Part shown: positions 42,887-52,535 of the stretch, one piece after another
Numbering within the stretch: position 1 is the first letter of the stretch
Layout: every line of letters starts with the position of its first letter
DNA from: Saccharospirillum sp039982735
GTDB lineage: Bacteria > Pseudomonadota > Gammaproteobacteria > Pseudomonadales > Natronospirillaceae
DNA: 64,000 nt
Direction: 5' to 3'
NCBI RefSeq assembly: GCF_039982735.1
Contig: NZ_JBDWXV010000011.1
Coordinates: 434,001 to 498,000 of the forward strand
The notes under the pieces: generated by a model
What the model was told of the DNA's origin: nothing
What the model saw: the letters and a program-made list of their open reading frames with translations, nothing else
The model's database searches: none
Program-made: the position numbers and the translations under genes

Positions 42887-45800
42887 TGGGGTTTCCTGCT
42901 GACCAGTGTGATGATTTCTTCAACCGTGTCAAACCTTGACGCAGGCGTCGGGCTGTCGGTAATAACATGCAGCATGGTGCCATTTTTCAATTTGAAACGG
43001 TGTGGCTGCGACTGAATCAGCTGGACCAGGGTAATTGGATCAATCGTGGTGTTTTTGCTGAACTCAATGGTGCCGCCGGACAAGCCGATATCAATACGTT
43101 GCACGCCCAGAGGTTCGAGCTTCTGTCGCAATTCAGTCACTTTAAAGAGATGGTTTACCGGTTCCGGCAATAAGCCGAAGCGGTCGATCATCTCGACCTG
43201 CAAATCGCGCAGTTGATCGGCATCTTCACTGGACGCGATGCGCTTGTAGAGGGTGAGGCGAGTGTTGATGTCGCCAATGTAATCGGCCGGGATCAGCGCC
43301 GGTATGCGCAGGTTGACCTCGACACCGGGGTTGTCCAGATCCTCCGGGTTGAACGTCTCGCCTCTCTGGATGGCCTTGACCGCCTTATTCAGCATGTCCA
43401 TGTACAGCGAAAAGCCGATGCCTTCAATATGGCCGCTTTGCTCCTCGCCCAGCAACTCACCGGCACCGCGAATTTCCAGATCATGTGTAGCCAGAGTGAA
43501 GCCGGCCCCCAGGTCCTGGGCTTCGCCGATGGCTTCCAGTCGTTTCTGCGCATCCTTGGTCAGCGTTTTCCAGGGAGGCGTCATCATGTAGGCATAGGCC
43601 TGGTGGTGAGAGCGGCCAACTCGCCCCCGCAACTGGTGCAGCTGAGCCAGGCCGAACCGGTCAGCCCGCTCGATCAGTATGGTGTTGGCAGTAGGTACAT
43701 CGATACCGGTTTCAATAATGGTTGTGCACAGCAGGACGTTGAACCGTTTGTGATAGAAGTCTGACATGATGCGTTCAAGCTGGCGTTCCGGCATCTGGCC
43801 ATGGGCGGTCACAATCCGGGCTTCCGGTACCAGCTCGCGCAATGCCTGGGCGGTTCGCTCAATGGTGCTGACTTCATTGTACAGGTAATAAACCTGGCCA
43901 CCGCGGAGGATCTCGCGCAGCAAGGCTTCCTTGACTTGGGCGTCATCGCGTTCGCGCACGAACGTTTTTACCGACAGGCGCCGTGCCGGAGGGGTGGCAA
44001 TGATGCTCAGATCCCGTACCCCGGACATCGACATATTCAGGGTGCGCGGAATAGGGGTTGCCGTCAGGGTTAGGATGTCGACGTTGGCCCGCAGGGCTTT
44101 TATGCGTTCTTTCTGGGTGACACCAAAGCGATGTTCTTCATCGATGATCAACAATCCCAAGTCCTTAAAACGAATGTCTTTTTGCAACAACTTGTGGGTG
44201 CCGACCACAACATCGACCTTGCCGTCTGTGATGCCATCGATCACCGATTTGGTATCGCCTGTGTTTCGAAAGCGGCTGAGTACCTCGACTCGCACCGGCC
44301 AGTTGGCAAAACGGTCGTTGAAGTTCTCGTAATGTTGCTGGGCGAGCAGGGTGGTTGGTACCAGTATGGCGACCTGGCGCCCGGCGTTAGCGGCAATGAA
44401 GGCCGCGCGCATGGCGACTTCGGTCTTGCCGAAACCAACATCACCGCAGACCAGGCGGTCCATCGGCTGGGGGCGACGCATGTCTTTGATTACGGCGTCG
44501 ATGGCGTCGGCCTGATCGTCTGTCGGTTCAAACCCGAAGCCGGCGCTGAACTGAGCGTACTCGGTTTCCTCGAACGGGAAGGAATGCCCCCGGCGGGCTT
44601 CTCGCGTGGCGTACAGGGCTAACAGTTCTGCGGCCGTATCGCGAATCTTTTCGGCAGCCTTGTGCTTGGTTTTGCTCCAGCGGTCATGCCCCAGCTTGTG
44701 CAGCGGCGCGCTGTCGGTATCGGCCCCGGAATACCGGCTGATCATATGCAGGTTGCTGACCGGCACGTAGAGATGGCTGCCTTCGGCATAGCTGAGTTTC
44801 AGAAATTCCTGGGCTTGTCCGTCAAGTTCGAGGGTTTCCAGGCCCTGGTAGCGGCCAACGCCGTGATCCAGGTGAACGACGGCGCTGCCCGGGTTCAGTT
44901 CGGTCAGGTTGCGAATAACCTGGTCGGATTGATCGGACTGAGCACGGTCTCTGCGCTTCTTCTGAACGACGTAATCGCCGAATAACTGGGGCTCGCTGAT
45001 CAGGGTGGTGCCGGCATCGGTCAGCACCAGGCCCTGGCCCAGCGGCGCGACGGTCAGGCCAATGGCTGAATCGGAATGATCCAGGAATCCGGATACCGTA
45101 TCGAAGGGTTCCGGCTTAATCCGGATGCGCCCAAGCAGCTCTTTGAGCGCTTCGCGCCTGCCCAGTGACTCGGCACAAAACAGTACCCGGTGACCGGTTT
45201 CCTTGAGAAAACATTCCAGGCGGTTCAGGGGTTCCTGAGCCCGGTGATCCACCGGGTAGTCAGCCGGCGGCTCGGTGCTCAGGTTCAGGTGTCCGCTTTG
45301 CTCGCGGACCGGAGCCGTGCTGAGCGATAGCCGCCGGAACTGGTTGAGCCGGGTGAATACTTCATCACTCGGCGTAAACAGCTCCCTCGGTGTCAAAATG
45401 GGTTGAGTAATGTCGTGGCGGCGATTTTCGTACCGGCTTTCAACTTCCTGCCAGAAGTGGTCCAGTTGACTGACCAGAGTTGACTGGTGGGCAACCAGTG
45501 CATGCTCAGGCAGGTAATCCCAAAATGAATCGGTACGCTCATAAAACAGGGGCAGGAAATATTCTATGCCACCCGGAGCAATGCCTTCGCTGACTTCGGT
45601 ATAGGTCCGGCAGCGGGAGAAGTCGGCAGCAAAGCGTTCCCGGAAAGCTTGCCGGAACCGGGCAATGCCGGTCTCTGTCAGTGGCACTTCCCGCCCCGGC
45701 AACAGGGTGATGCGTTGGATGGGCTCGCCCGAACGCTGCGTTTCCGGATCGAAGTACCGGATTGACTCGATGTCTTCATCGAACAGGTCAACGCGAACCG

Positions 45801-46341
45801 GCTGTTCAGAACCCATCGGAAAAATGTCTAGAATCGAGCCCCTGACTGCAAACTCGCCGTGCTGGTATACGGTGTCGGTGGCCCGGTAGCCTGCTGATTC
45901 CAGTTGCCGGCGCTGCTGGGCGATGTCGATGGTCTGGCCCAGATGCCAGTCAAAGGCCGTGCCGATAATGGCTTCTTTGGGCGCCAGCCGGTGACTGAGG
46001 TTGGCGGCACTGGCAATGCAGATCACTCTCGGGTTCTTTGCCAGCGCATTAAGCACGCTGAGTCGATCCGAAATGATGTCTTCATGCGGTGAAAAGTTAT
46101 CGTAAGGCAGGGTTTCCCAGTCCGGGAATACCAGAATATCCCAGGTGTCTGTTCCTTTGAATACCGTCAACTCCTGCGCCAGACGGTCGACATCGGCCGG
46201 TGTATCGGCAATGAGCAACAGGGTGCCGTCGTGGTGTTTCATGACGTGAGCGAGGTACCAGCCCGTGGCGGCACCGTTGATCTGGCCGATGTGACGGTGA
46301 TCACCGGGCTTCAGGGGGATATTCAGCGAAGGGTTGTACAT
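42883..46341 (-). CDS. mfd: Transcription-repair coupling factor Mfd
   Basis: The 1152-residue protein removes RNA polymerase stalled at DNA damage and recruits UvrA. It has UvrB-like N-terminal modules, the RNA-polymerase-binding domain (SAVVHLDHGVGRYQGLETL), and the RecG-like translocase with Walker A in CGDVGFGKTEVAMR, Walker B DEEHRFG, motif TATPIPRTL and QLRGRVGRS. The C-terminal D7 domain is present. The length is normal for Mfd. csiV follows with a 4-base overlap. Confidence 0.97.
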   Translation of the reverse strand: MYNPSLNIPLKPGDHRHIGQINGAATGWYLAHVMKHHDGTLLLIADTPADVDRLAQELTVFKGTDTWDILVFPDWETLPYDNFSPHEDIISDRLSVLNALAKNPRVICIASAANLSHRLAPKEAIIGTAFDWHLGQTIDIAQQRRQLESAGYRATDTVYQHGEFAVRGSILDIFPMGSEQPVRVDLFDEDIESIRYFDPETQRSGEPIQRITLLPGREVPLTETGIARFRQAFRERFAADFSRCRTYTEVSEGIAPGGIEYFLPLFYERTDSFWDYLPEHALVAHQSTLVSQLDHFWQEVESRYENRRHDITQPILTPRELFTPSDEVFTRLNQFRRLSLSTAPVREQSGHLNLSTEPPADYPVDHRAQEPLNRLECFLKETGHRVLFCAESLGRREALKELLGRIRIKPEPFDTVSGFLDHSDSAIGLTVAPLGQGLVLTDAGTTLISEPQLFGDYVVQKKRRDRAQSDQSDQVIRNLTELNPGSAVVHLDHGVGRYQGLETLELDGQAQEFLKLSYAEGSHLYVPVSNLHMISRYSGADTDSAPLHKLGHDRWSKTKHKAAEKIRDTAAELLALYATREARRGHSFPFEETEYAQFSAGFGFEPTDDQADAIDAVIKDMRRPQPMDRLVCGDVGFGKTEVAMRAAFIAANAGRQVAILVPTTLLAQQHYENFNDRFANWPVRVEVLSRFRNTGDTKSVIDGITDGKVDVVVGTHKLLQKDIRFKDLGLLIIDEEHRFGVTQKERIKALRANVDILTLTATPIPRTLNMSMSGVRDLSIIATPPARRLSVKTFVRERDDAQVKEALLREILRGGQVYYLYNEVSTIERTAQALRELVPEARIVTAHGQMPERQLERIMSDFYHKRFNVLLCTTIIETGIDVPTANTILIERADRFGLAQLHQLRGRVGRSHHQAYAYMMTPPWKTLTKDAQKRLEAIGEAQDLGAGFTLATHDLEIRGAGELLGEEQSGHIEGIGFSLYMDMLNKAVKAIQRGETFNPEDLDNPGVEVNLRIPALIPADYIGDINTRLTLYKRIASSEDADQLRDLQVEMIDRFGLLPEPVNHLFKVTELRQKLEPLGVQRIDIGLSGGTIEFSKNTTIDPITLVQLIQSQPHRFKLKNGTMLHVITDSPTPASRFDTVEEIITLVSRKPQ

Positions 46342-46679
46342 GGGCTAGGGTTATCAAATCAGTCGGAACAGGGCGCGAATGCTAGCAGACTTGGTTGGCA
46401 GCGCCCAGCGCTGTAGCGAGCCAATCAGCCTGTCAGGCCCGGTTTTATGGGAAGTCGGCAAAAAAAGGAATCTCATACTATGGTAGCCATCCAAACCACT
46501 GATCTTTATACTTATGCACGATTTTTTGGGGTGGGTTTGCCGTCGTGCCGACATTGTGTCGTATTGGGCATTAATCGGTTCGGATTTGGTCAGCCTGAAA
46601 GCAATATTTGGTTTGTGTCGTTAACCCGTGGGCCGTGCGGACCCGGTATGGCGGCGCTAATCATTGGACAGAGCACACT
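46342..46679 (+). other. Intergenic region mfd-nqrA
   Basis: This 338-base divergent gap between mfd and nqrA must hold promoters for both. I see no gene; the open frame running into it from nqrA starts at 46608 without a ribosome site. A small hairpin (CAGCGC at 46399-46404 with GCGCTG at 46408-46413) has no T-tract. A TTTATACTTATG stretch near 46505 is the only -10-like sequence, with no convincing -35 element. Confidence 0.5.
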
Positions 46680-48017
46680 ATGATAACGATCAAGAAAGGG
46701 CTCGACTTGCCCATTTCCGGCGCTCCGCGTCAGGAAATTTCGGATGGTCAGCCGGTCAACACAGTGGCTTTGGTCGGTTACGACTACAACGGGATGAAAC
46801 CGACCATGTTGGTAAAGGAGGGTGACCGGGTCAAGCTGGGTCAAGCCGTCTTCACCGACAAGAAAAACGAAGGGGTTGTCTACACGGCTCCGGCTTCCGG
46901 CCTGGTTATGGCCATCAATCGCGGTGCGCGCCGTCTGTTCCAGTCTCTGGTTATCGAGCTCGATGGCGACGATCATGAGCAGTTCGAGGCAACTCCGGCA
47001 GATCAGTTCAGTTCGCTGAGCACTGAAGCGTTGCGTGAAACTCTGGTAAAATCAGGCGCCTGGACCGCTTTTCGGACACGGCCCTATTCCAAGGTGCCCG
47101 CCATCGATTCCGAGCCGACAGCCATTTTTGTACAGGCGATGGATACCAACCCGCTGGCGGCTGATCCGGCAGCGGTGATTGCGACCGATACCGACGCTTT
47201 TACTCAGGGCCTGGCACTGCTGACCAAGCTCACTCAGGGCAAGGTGTGGGTTTGCAAGGCGCCGGGCAGTCAGATTCCTACGGCTGAAGGGGTTTCCGTT
47301 GAAGAATTCGGCGGTGTCCACCCGGCTGGCAATGCTGGTACTCATATCCACTTCCTCGAACCTGTGCACGCTGGCAAAGTCGTATGGACCATTGGTTATC
47401 AGGAAGTGATTGCCCTGGCCAAATTGATTGTTACCGGTGTACTGCCAACCGACCGTATCGTCGCGCTGGCCGGTCCTCAGGTGAAAGAACCCCGCCTGGT
47501 TCGGACACGTCTGGGCGCATCCCTGGTCGAACTGACCCGTGATGAGTTGAAGGAAGGTGAGAACCGCCTGATTTCCGGCTCGGTATTTGGGGGTCGTGGT
47601 GGGCTTGAAGAAGCCGCCTATCTCGGTCGCTATCACACTCAGGTCAGTGTGTTGGCCGAAGGTCGCGCACGCCCGATTTTGCATTACCTGCATGCCGGTA
47701 AAAACCGCCATTCGATACTGAACATTTATTTGTCCAAGCTGATGCGCGGAAAAACCTTCGATTTCAATACCACCACTAATGGCTCTGAACGGGCAATGGT
47801 TCCGGTGGGGCAGTATGAGAAGGTGATGCCTCTGGATATTCTGCCAACTCAGCTGCTGCGTGCGCTGATTGTGGGCGATCTGGATTCGGCGGAAAAGCTG
47901 GGCGCATTGGAGCTGGATGAAGAAGATCTGGCGCTGTGCACCTATGTATGTGCCGGCAAGTATGAATATGGCCCGATCCTGCGGGAAAATCTGACTCGCA
48001 TCGAGCTGGAGGGGTAA
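46680..48017 (+). CDS. nqrA: Na+-translocating NADH:quinone reductase subunit A
   Basis: The 445-residue soluble subunit of the sodium-pumping NADH dehydrogenase. The ITIKKGLDLPISGAP N-terminus, HPAGNAGTHIHFLEPV and GRARPILHYLHAGKNRHSILN are family hallmarks. The ATG at 46680 gives the standard MITIKKGLD start; the longer frame from 46608 is not expected. It is the first gene of nqrABCDEF-apbE-nqrM; nqrB follows by 3 bases. NqrA contributes to quinone binding. Confidence 0.96.
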   Translation: MITIKKGLDLPISGAPRQEISDGQPVNTVALVGYDYNGMKPTMLVKEGDRVKLGQAVFTDKKNEGVVYTAPASGLVMAINRGARRLFQSLVIELDGDDHEQFEATPADQFSSLSTEALRETLVKSGAWTAFRTRPYSKVPAIDSEPTAIFVQAMDTNPLAADPAAVIATDTDAFTQGLALLTKLTQGKVWVCKAPGSQIPTAEGVSVEEFGGVHPAGNAGTHIHFLEPVHAGKVVWTIGYQEVIALAKLIVTGVLPTDRIVALAGPQVKEPRLVRTRLGASLVELTRDELKEGENRLISGSVFGGRGGLEEAAYLGRYHTQVSVLAEGRARPILHYLHAGKNRHSILNIYLSKLMRGKTFDFNTTTNGSERAMVPVGQYEKVMPLDILPTQLLRALIVGDLDSAEKLGALELDEEDLALCTYVCAGKYEYGPILRENLTRIELEG

Positions 48018-48020
48018 GGC

Positions 48021-49223
48021 ATGGGTTTACGTACAACGCTAGACAATATGGCGCCGCTGTTTGAAAAAGGCGGCAAGTATGAAAAGTGGTATGCGCTTTA
48101 TGAAGCGGTAGATACCATTTTCTATATGCCCAACTCCGTTACCCGCACCACGGCTCACGTGCGTGATGGTATGGACCTGAAACGCATCATGATTACCGTA
48201 TGGCTGTGCACCTTTCCAGCCATGATCTGGGGGATGTGGAACCTTGGCTTCCAGGCCAACACCGCCATCGAAGCAGGCATGGCCGTCAATGACGGCTGGC
48301 GCGAAGCGCTGATCAGCCTTTTTGCCGGTCACGATCCTGCTAGCATCTGGGATAATCTGATCTACGGGGCGGCTTATTTTGTCCCCATCTATGCGGTTAC
48401 GTTCATTGTGGGCGGCTTCTGGGAAGTAACCTTCGCCATGGTGCGTGGCCACGAAGTCAACGAAGGCTTCTTCGTGACGTCGGTACTGTTCGCCCTGATC
48501 TGTCCGCCAACGCTGCCTTTATGGGCAGTTGCGCTGGGTATCACTTTCGGTGTGGTGGTCGGCAAGGAAATCTTTGGCGGCACGGGCAAAAACTTCCTGA
48601 ACCCGGCACTGACCGGACGTGCGTTCTTGTACTTTGCGTACCCGGCAAGCATGTCGGGCGATGCGGTATGGACAGCCGTTGATGGCTTCTCGGGCGCAAC
48701 GGCGCTGAGCTACGCGTTCAGCAACGGCCTGGTAGACGGCATGCTTGGCAGCCTGACCTGGTTGGACGCCTTTCTGGGTATTCAGCAGGGCTCTGTTGGT
48801 GAAGTTTCCACGCTGATGATTCTGCTTGGTGGCGCGGTATTGCTGATAATGGGTATTGCCAGCTGGCGGATTGTACTGGGTACGCTGGTGGGCATGATCT
48901 TGTTGTCGAGCCTGTTCAATCTGATCGGGTCTGACACCAACCCCATGTTCGGTCTGCCCTGGTACTGGCATCTTGTGATTGGTGGTTTTGCCTTTGGCAT
49001 GATGTTCATGGCCACCGACCCGGTTTCGAGCTCCATGACCAATACCGGTAAAATCTGGTTCGGCATTCTGATCGGCGTAATGACGGTGTTGATTCGCGTT
49101 GTTAACCCGGCCTTCCCGGAAGGCATTATGCTGGCCATTTTGTTCGCCAATATTTTTGCACCGACCATCGACTACTTCGTGGTTGAGCGAAACATCAAAC
49201 GGAGGCTTGCTCGTGTCCAGTAA
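48021..49223 (+). CDS. nqrB: Na+-translocating NADH:quinone reductase subunit B
   Basis: The 400-residue membrane subunit carries one covalent FMN on a Thr; the FMN-acceptor motif SGATALSYA is visible after AVDGFSG. It has about ten hydrophobic segments and binds riboflavin and quinone in the well-studied Vibrio enzyme. It starts 3 bases after nqrA and overlaps nqrC by 11 bases. FMN attachment would be done by the ApbE at 52536. Confidence 0.96.
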   Translation: MGLRTTLDNMAPLFEKGGKYEKWYALYEAVDTIFYMPNSVTRTTAHVRDGMDLKRIMITVWLCTFPAMIWGMWNLGFQANTAIEAGMAVNDGWREALISLFAGHDPASIWDNLIYGAAYFVPIYAVTFIVGGFWEVTFAMVRGHEVNEGFFVTSVLFALICPPTLPLWAVALGITFGVVVGKEIFGGTGKNFLNPALTGRAFLYFAYPASMSGDAVWTAVDGFSGATALSYAFSNGLVDGMLGSLTWLDAFLGIQQGSVGEVSTLMILLGGAVLLIMGIASWRIVLGTLVGMILLSSLFNLIGSDTNPMFGLPWYWHLVIGGFAFGMMFMATDPVSSSMTNTGKIWFGILIGVMTVLIRVVNPAFPEGIMLAILFANIFAPTIDYFVVERNIKRRLARVQ

Positions 49224-49995
49224 CAAAGACTCCATCACCAATGTTCTCAAGGTTGCCTTGCTGGTATGTCTGGCCTGCGCAATCGTCGTTTCTACTGCTG
49301 CTGTAGCGTTAAGACCGATACAGCAGGAAAACCGTCAGTTGGACTTGCGTCGCAACATTCTGGCAGCGGCTGGCCTGCTGCAGGATGGGGTGTCGGTTCA
49401 GGAGCAGTTCGAACAGGTGGACACCCGCCTGATCAACCTGGAAACCGGTGAGTTCTCAGACGAATTCGATACCGAGACCTATGAACCGCGTGATGCCATT
49501 CGGGACCCGGCCCTGTCCGAAGCCATCCCGGCCTCAGAAGATATTGCCGGTATCAAGCGTCGGGAGCAGTACACTGAGGTGTACCTGATCAACGACAGTG
49601 AAGGGCAGTTGCAAACGCTGATTCTGCCTGTACGCGGCTATGGCCTGTGGTCGACATTGTGGGGCTTTATCGCCCTGGACAGTGACCTCAACACAGTCCG
49701 TGGTTTCGGGTTCTATGAGCATGCTGAAACACCGGGGCTGGGTGGCGAAGTTGACAACCCCAACTGGAAAGAGCAGTTCATCGGCAAAGAAGTTTATGGC
49801 GATCAGGGCAGCGTTGAATTAGCCGTTAAGAAAGGCTCGGTCAACCGCAGCAACGAAATGGAGGCGACGCACATGGTCGACGGCCTGAGCGGCGCAACGC
49901 TGACCAGCCGCGGCGTTACCAGCCTGATTCAATACTGGCTCGGCGAGCGTGGGTTCAAGCCTTTTCTTACTAAACTTGAAGCGGGAGAAGCCTGA
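49213..49995 (+). CDS. nqrC: Na+-translocating NADH:quinone reductase subunit C
   Basis: The 260-residue subunit has one N-terminal membrane helix (LKVALLVCLACAIVVSTAAV) and a periplasmic FMN-binding domain with the ApbE target motif DGLSGATLTSRGV, where the Thr takes FMN. The start is GTG at 49213 after ACGGAGG, inside the end of nqrB; an upstream in-frame ATG at 49099 lies deep in nqrB and is rejected. It is cotranscribed with nqrD. Confidence 0.95.
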   Translation: MSSNKDSITNVLKVALLVCLACAIVVSTAAVALRPIQQENRQLDLRRNILAAAGLLQDGVSVQEQFEQVDTRLINLETGEFSDEFDTETYEPRDAIRDPALSEAIPASEDIAGIKRREQYTEVYLINDSEGQLQTLILPVRGYGLWSTLWGFIALDSDLNTVRGFGFYEHAETPGLGGEVDNPNWKEQFIGKEVYGDQGSVELAVKKGSVNRSNEMEATHMVDGLSGATLTSRGVTSLIQYWLGERGFKPFLTKLEAGEA

Positions 49996-49997
49996 TC

Positions 49998-50657
49998 ATG
50001 TCTGAGACACGTAAGGTATTACTGGCACCTATTTTTGCCAACAATCCCATTGCCCTGCAAATCCTCGGGATTTGCTCTGCACTCGCGGTCACCACCAGTG
50101 TGAACGTCACCATTGTGATGTGTATAGCACTGACGTCGGTCACGGCGTTTTCAAATCTCTTTATCTCGATGATTCGTAATCAGATTCCGAGCAGCATCCG
50201 GATCATTGTGCAAATGACCATTATCGCCTCGCTGGTTATCGTGGTTGATCAGATCTTGAAGGCCTACGCGTTCGAAATGTCGAAGCAACTGTCTGTCTTC
50301 ATCGGTCTTATCATCACCAACTGCATTGTGATGGGGCGTGCGGAAGCCTTTGCCATGCAGAATCCGCCGGGCATGAGCTTTATCGATGGTGTTGGTAATG
50401 GCCTGGGCTACAGCGTTGTGCTGCTGTTTGTTGCGGTCATTCGTGAGTTTCTTGGTGCCGGCAGCTTGTTCGGTGTGGAAATTCTGGCGACGGTGAACAA
50501 TGGTGGCTGGTATATTCCAAACGGTCTGCTGCTATTGCCGCCCAGTGCCTTCTTTATTATCGGCGGTTTTATCTGGGTTCTGCGTACGGTTTACAAGGAC
50601 CAGGTTGAGGAAAATGAATTTACCATGAAAGCACACGTCAAGAAGGAGGCCATGTAA
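49998..50657 (+). CDS. nqrD: Na+-translocating NADH:quinone reductase subunit D
   Basis: The 219-residue hydrophobic subunit has about six membrane helices and shares the inverted fold with NqrE. The stretches FANNPIALQILGICSALAVT, TNCIVMGRAEAFAM and FVAVIREFLGAGSLFG are typical. A membrane-embedded iron-sulfur centre between NqrD and NqrE involves their conserved Cys (here CSALAVT and TNCIV). The stop overlaps the nqrE ATG by one base. Confidence 0.95.
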   Translation: MSETRKVLLAPIFANNPIALQILGICSALAVTTSVNVTIVMCIALTSVTAFSNLFISMIRNQIPSSIRIIVQMTIIASLVIVVDQILKAYAFEMSKQLSVFIGLIITNCIVMGRAEAFAMQNPPGMSFIDGVGNGLGYSVVLLFVAVIREFLGAGSLFGVEILATVNNGGWYIPNGLLLLPPSAFFIIGGFIWVLRTVYKDQVEENEFTMKAHVKKEAM

Positions 50658-51265
50658 TGGAAGCATTAATTAGCCTCTTTATTCGCGCAGTTTTTGTTGA
50701 AAACATGGCTCTGGCGTTCTTTTTGGGAATGTGTACGTTCCTGGCGTTGTCCAAGAAAGTGTCTGCGGCGATTGGTCTCGGTATTGCGGTTATCGTTGTG
50801 CAGACCATTACGGTGCCGGTCAACAATCTGTTGTTTAACTTCGTGTTACGCGAAGGTGCGCTGGCATGGGCGGGCTTTCCCGATGCCGACCTGAGTTTCC
50901 TGGGTTACCTGAGCTACATAGGTGTTATTGCGGCCATTGTTCAGATTCTGGAAATGGTGCTCGATAAATATTTTCCGGCTCTGTACAACGCCCTGGGTGT
51001 GTTTTTGCCACTGATCACCGTGAACTGCGCCATCCTGGGTGCATCCCTGTTCATGGTAGAGCGTGACTACACCTTCAGTGAATCCGTTGTTTATGGCATT
51101 GGAGCCGGTGTCGGCTGGGCGCTTGCGATTCTCGCACTCGCGGGTATTCGCGAGAAGCTGAAGTACAGTGATGTACCAGCAGGTTTGCGTGGACTGGGTA
51201 TCACTTTTGTCACCGTTGGCCTGATGTCTCTTGGCTTTATGTCGTTCTCGGGCGTTTCCCTGTAA
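50657..51265 (+). CDS. nqrE: Na+-translocating NADH:quinone reductase subunit E
   Basis: The 202-residue hydrophobic subunit pairs with NqrD. Family patterns seen are ALISLFIRAVFVENMALAFF, FLGMCTFLALSKK and LITVNCAILGASLFMVERDY, with the two conserved Cys that help hold the membrane iron-sulfur centre. It starts on the last base of nqrD, and nqrF follows after 18 bases. Confidence 0.95.
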   Translation: MEALISLFIRAVFVENMALAFFLGMCTFLALSKKVSAAIGLGIAVIVVQTITVPVNNLLFNFVLREGALAWAGFPDADLSFLGYLSYIGVIAAIVQILEMVLDKYFPALYNALGVFLPLITVNCAILGASLFMVERDYTFSESVVYGIGAGVGWALAILALAGIREKLKYSDVPAGLRGLGITFVTVGLMSLGFMSFSGVSL

Positions 51266-51283
51266 CCGGTAAGGAATGAACAG

Positions 51284-52510
51284 ATGACTACAGAAATCAT
51301 ACTCGGTGTTGTTCTGTTCACCGTAATCGTGCTGTTGCTGGTCGGCGTTATTCTGTCGGCCCGCTCCAAGCTGGTGAGCAGCGGTGATGTAACCATCGAA
51401 ATAAATGAAGATGCCGACAAGGCCATTATCGTGCCGGCCGGAAGCAAGCTGCTCGGTACGCTTGCGAATGATGGTATTTTCCTGTCTTCAGCCTGCGGCG
51501 GCGGCGGTACCTGCGCTCAGTGCAAATGCAAAGTACTTGATGGTGGCGGCGCCGCTTTGCCAACCGAAGAGCAGCATTTCACCAAGGGTGAATTGCGTGA
51601 AGGCTGGCGCCTGGCTTGCCAGGTAGCCGTGAAGCAGGACATGAAAATTGAAGTTGAGCCTGAGTTCTTCGGTGTAAAGCGTTGGGAATGTACAGTTGAA
51701 TCCAACCCGAACGTGGCCACCTTCATTAAAGAGCTGACGCTGCGACTGCCTGAAGGTGAGAACGTCGACTTCCGTGCCGGTGGTTACGTCCAACTGGAAG
51801 CACCGCCACATGAAGTGCACTACAAAGACTTCGATATTGAAGAACGTTTCCGTTCAGACTGGGACAAGTTCAATGTCTGGCAGTACTCTTCCAAGGTGAA
51901 TGAGACCACCATCCGGGCCTATTCGATGGCGAACTACCCGGAAGAGAAGGGCATCGTGAAGTTCAATATCCGGATCGCCTCTCCTCCACCGGGAACGAGC
52001 TATCCGCCGGGCATCATGTCTTCATACGTTTTCAGTCTGAAACCGGGTGACAAAATCACCGTGTTTGGACCGTTTGGCGAGTTTTTCGCCAAGGACACCG
52101 ATGCAGAAATGGTGTTTATTGGTGGTGGTGCGGGTATGGCACCCATGCGGTCCCATATTTTTGACCAGCTGAAGCGTTTGAATTCAAAGCGCAAGATCAG
52201 CTTCTGGTACGGAGCCCGCAGCTTGCGCGAAACCTTCTATTCGGAAGAGTACGATACACTTGCCGAAGAGAACGACAATTTCGAGTGGCACCTGGCCTTG
52301 TCGGATGCGCTGCCGGAAGATAACTGGACGGGCCATACTGGCTTTATCCATAACGTCCTCTATGAGCAGTATCTGAAAGATCATGAGGCCCCGGAAGACG
52401 TCGAGTACTACATGTGTGGTCCTCCGATGATGAACGCAGCCTGCATCAAGATGCTTGAAGATCTGGGTGTAGAGCGCGACAACATCCTGCTTGACGACTT
52501 TGGCGGCTAA
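51284..52510 (+). CDS. nqrF: Na+-translocating NADH:quinone reductase subunit F
   Basis: The 408-residue NADH-oxidising subunit has an N-terminal membrane helix, a 2Fe-2S domain (SSACGGGGTCAQCKCKV, fourth Cys in WRLACQVAV), an FAD domain (RAYSMANYPEE) and an NADH domain (FIGGGAGMAPMRSH, YMCGPPMMNAAC). Length and cysteine pattern are normal. The apbE gene starts 25 bases after its stop. Confidence 0.96.
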   Translation: MTTEIILGVVLFTVIVLLLVGVILSARSKLVSSGDVTIEINEDADKAIIVPAGSKLLGTLANDGIFLSSACGGGGTCAQCKCKVLDGGGAALPTEEQHFTKGELREGWRLACQVAVKQDMKIEVEPEFFGVKRWECTVESNPNVATFIKELTLRLPEGENVDFRAGGYVQLEAPPHEVHYKDFDIEERFRSDWDKFNVWQYSSKVNETTIRAYSMANYPEEKGIVKFNIRIASPPPGTSYPPGIMSSYVFSLKPGDKITVFGPFGEFFAKDTDAEMVFIGGGAGMAPMRSHIFDQLKRLNSKRKISFWYGARSLRETFYSEEYDTLAEENDNFEWHLALSDALPEDNWTGHTGFIHNVLYEQYLKDHEAPEDVEYYMCGPPMMNAACIKMLEDLGVERDNILLDDFGG

Positions 52511-52535
52511 ACCAGGCTCTGCTATTGGAGAATTG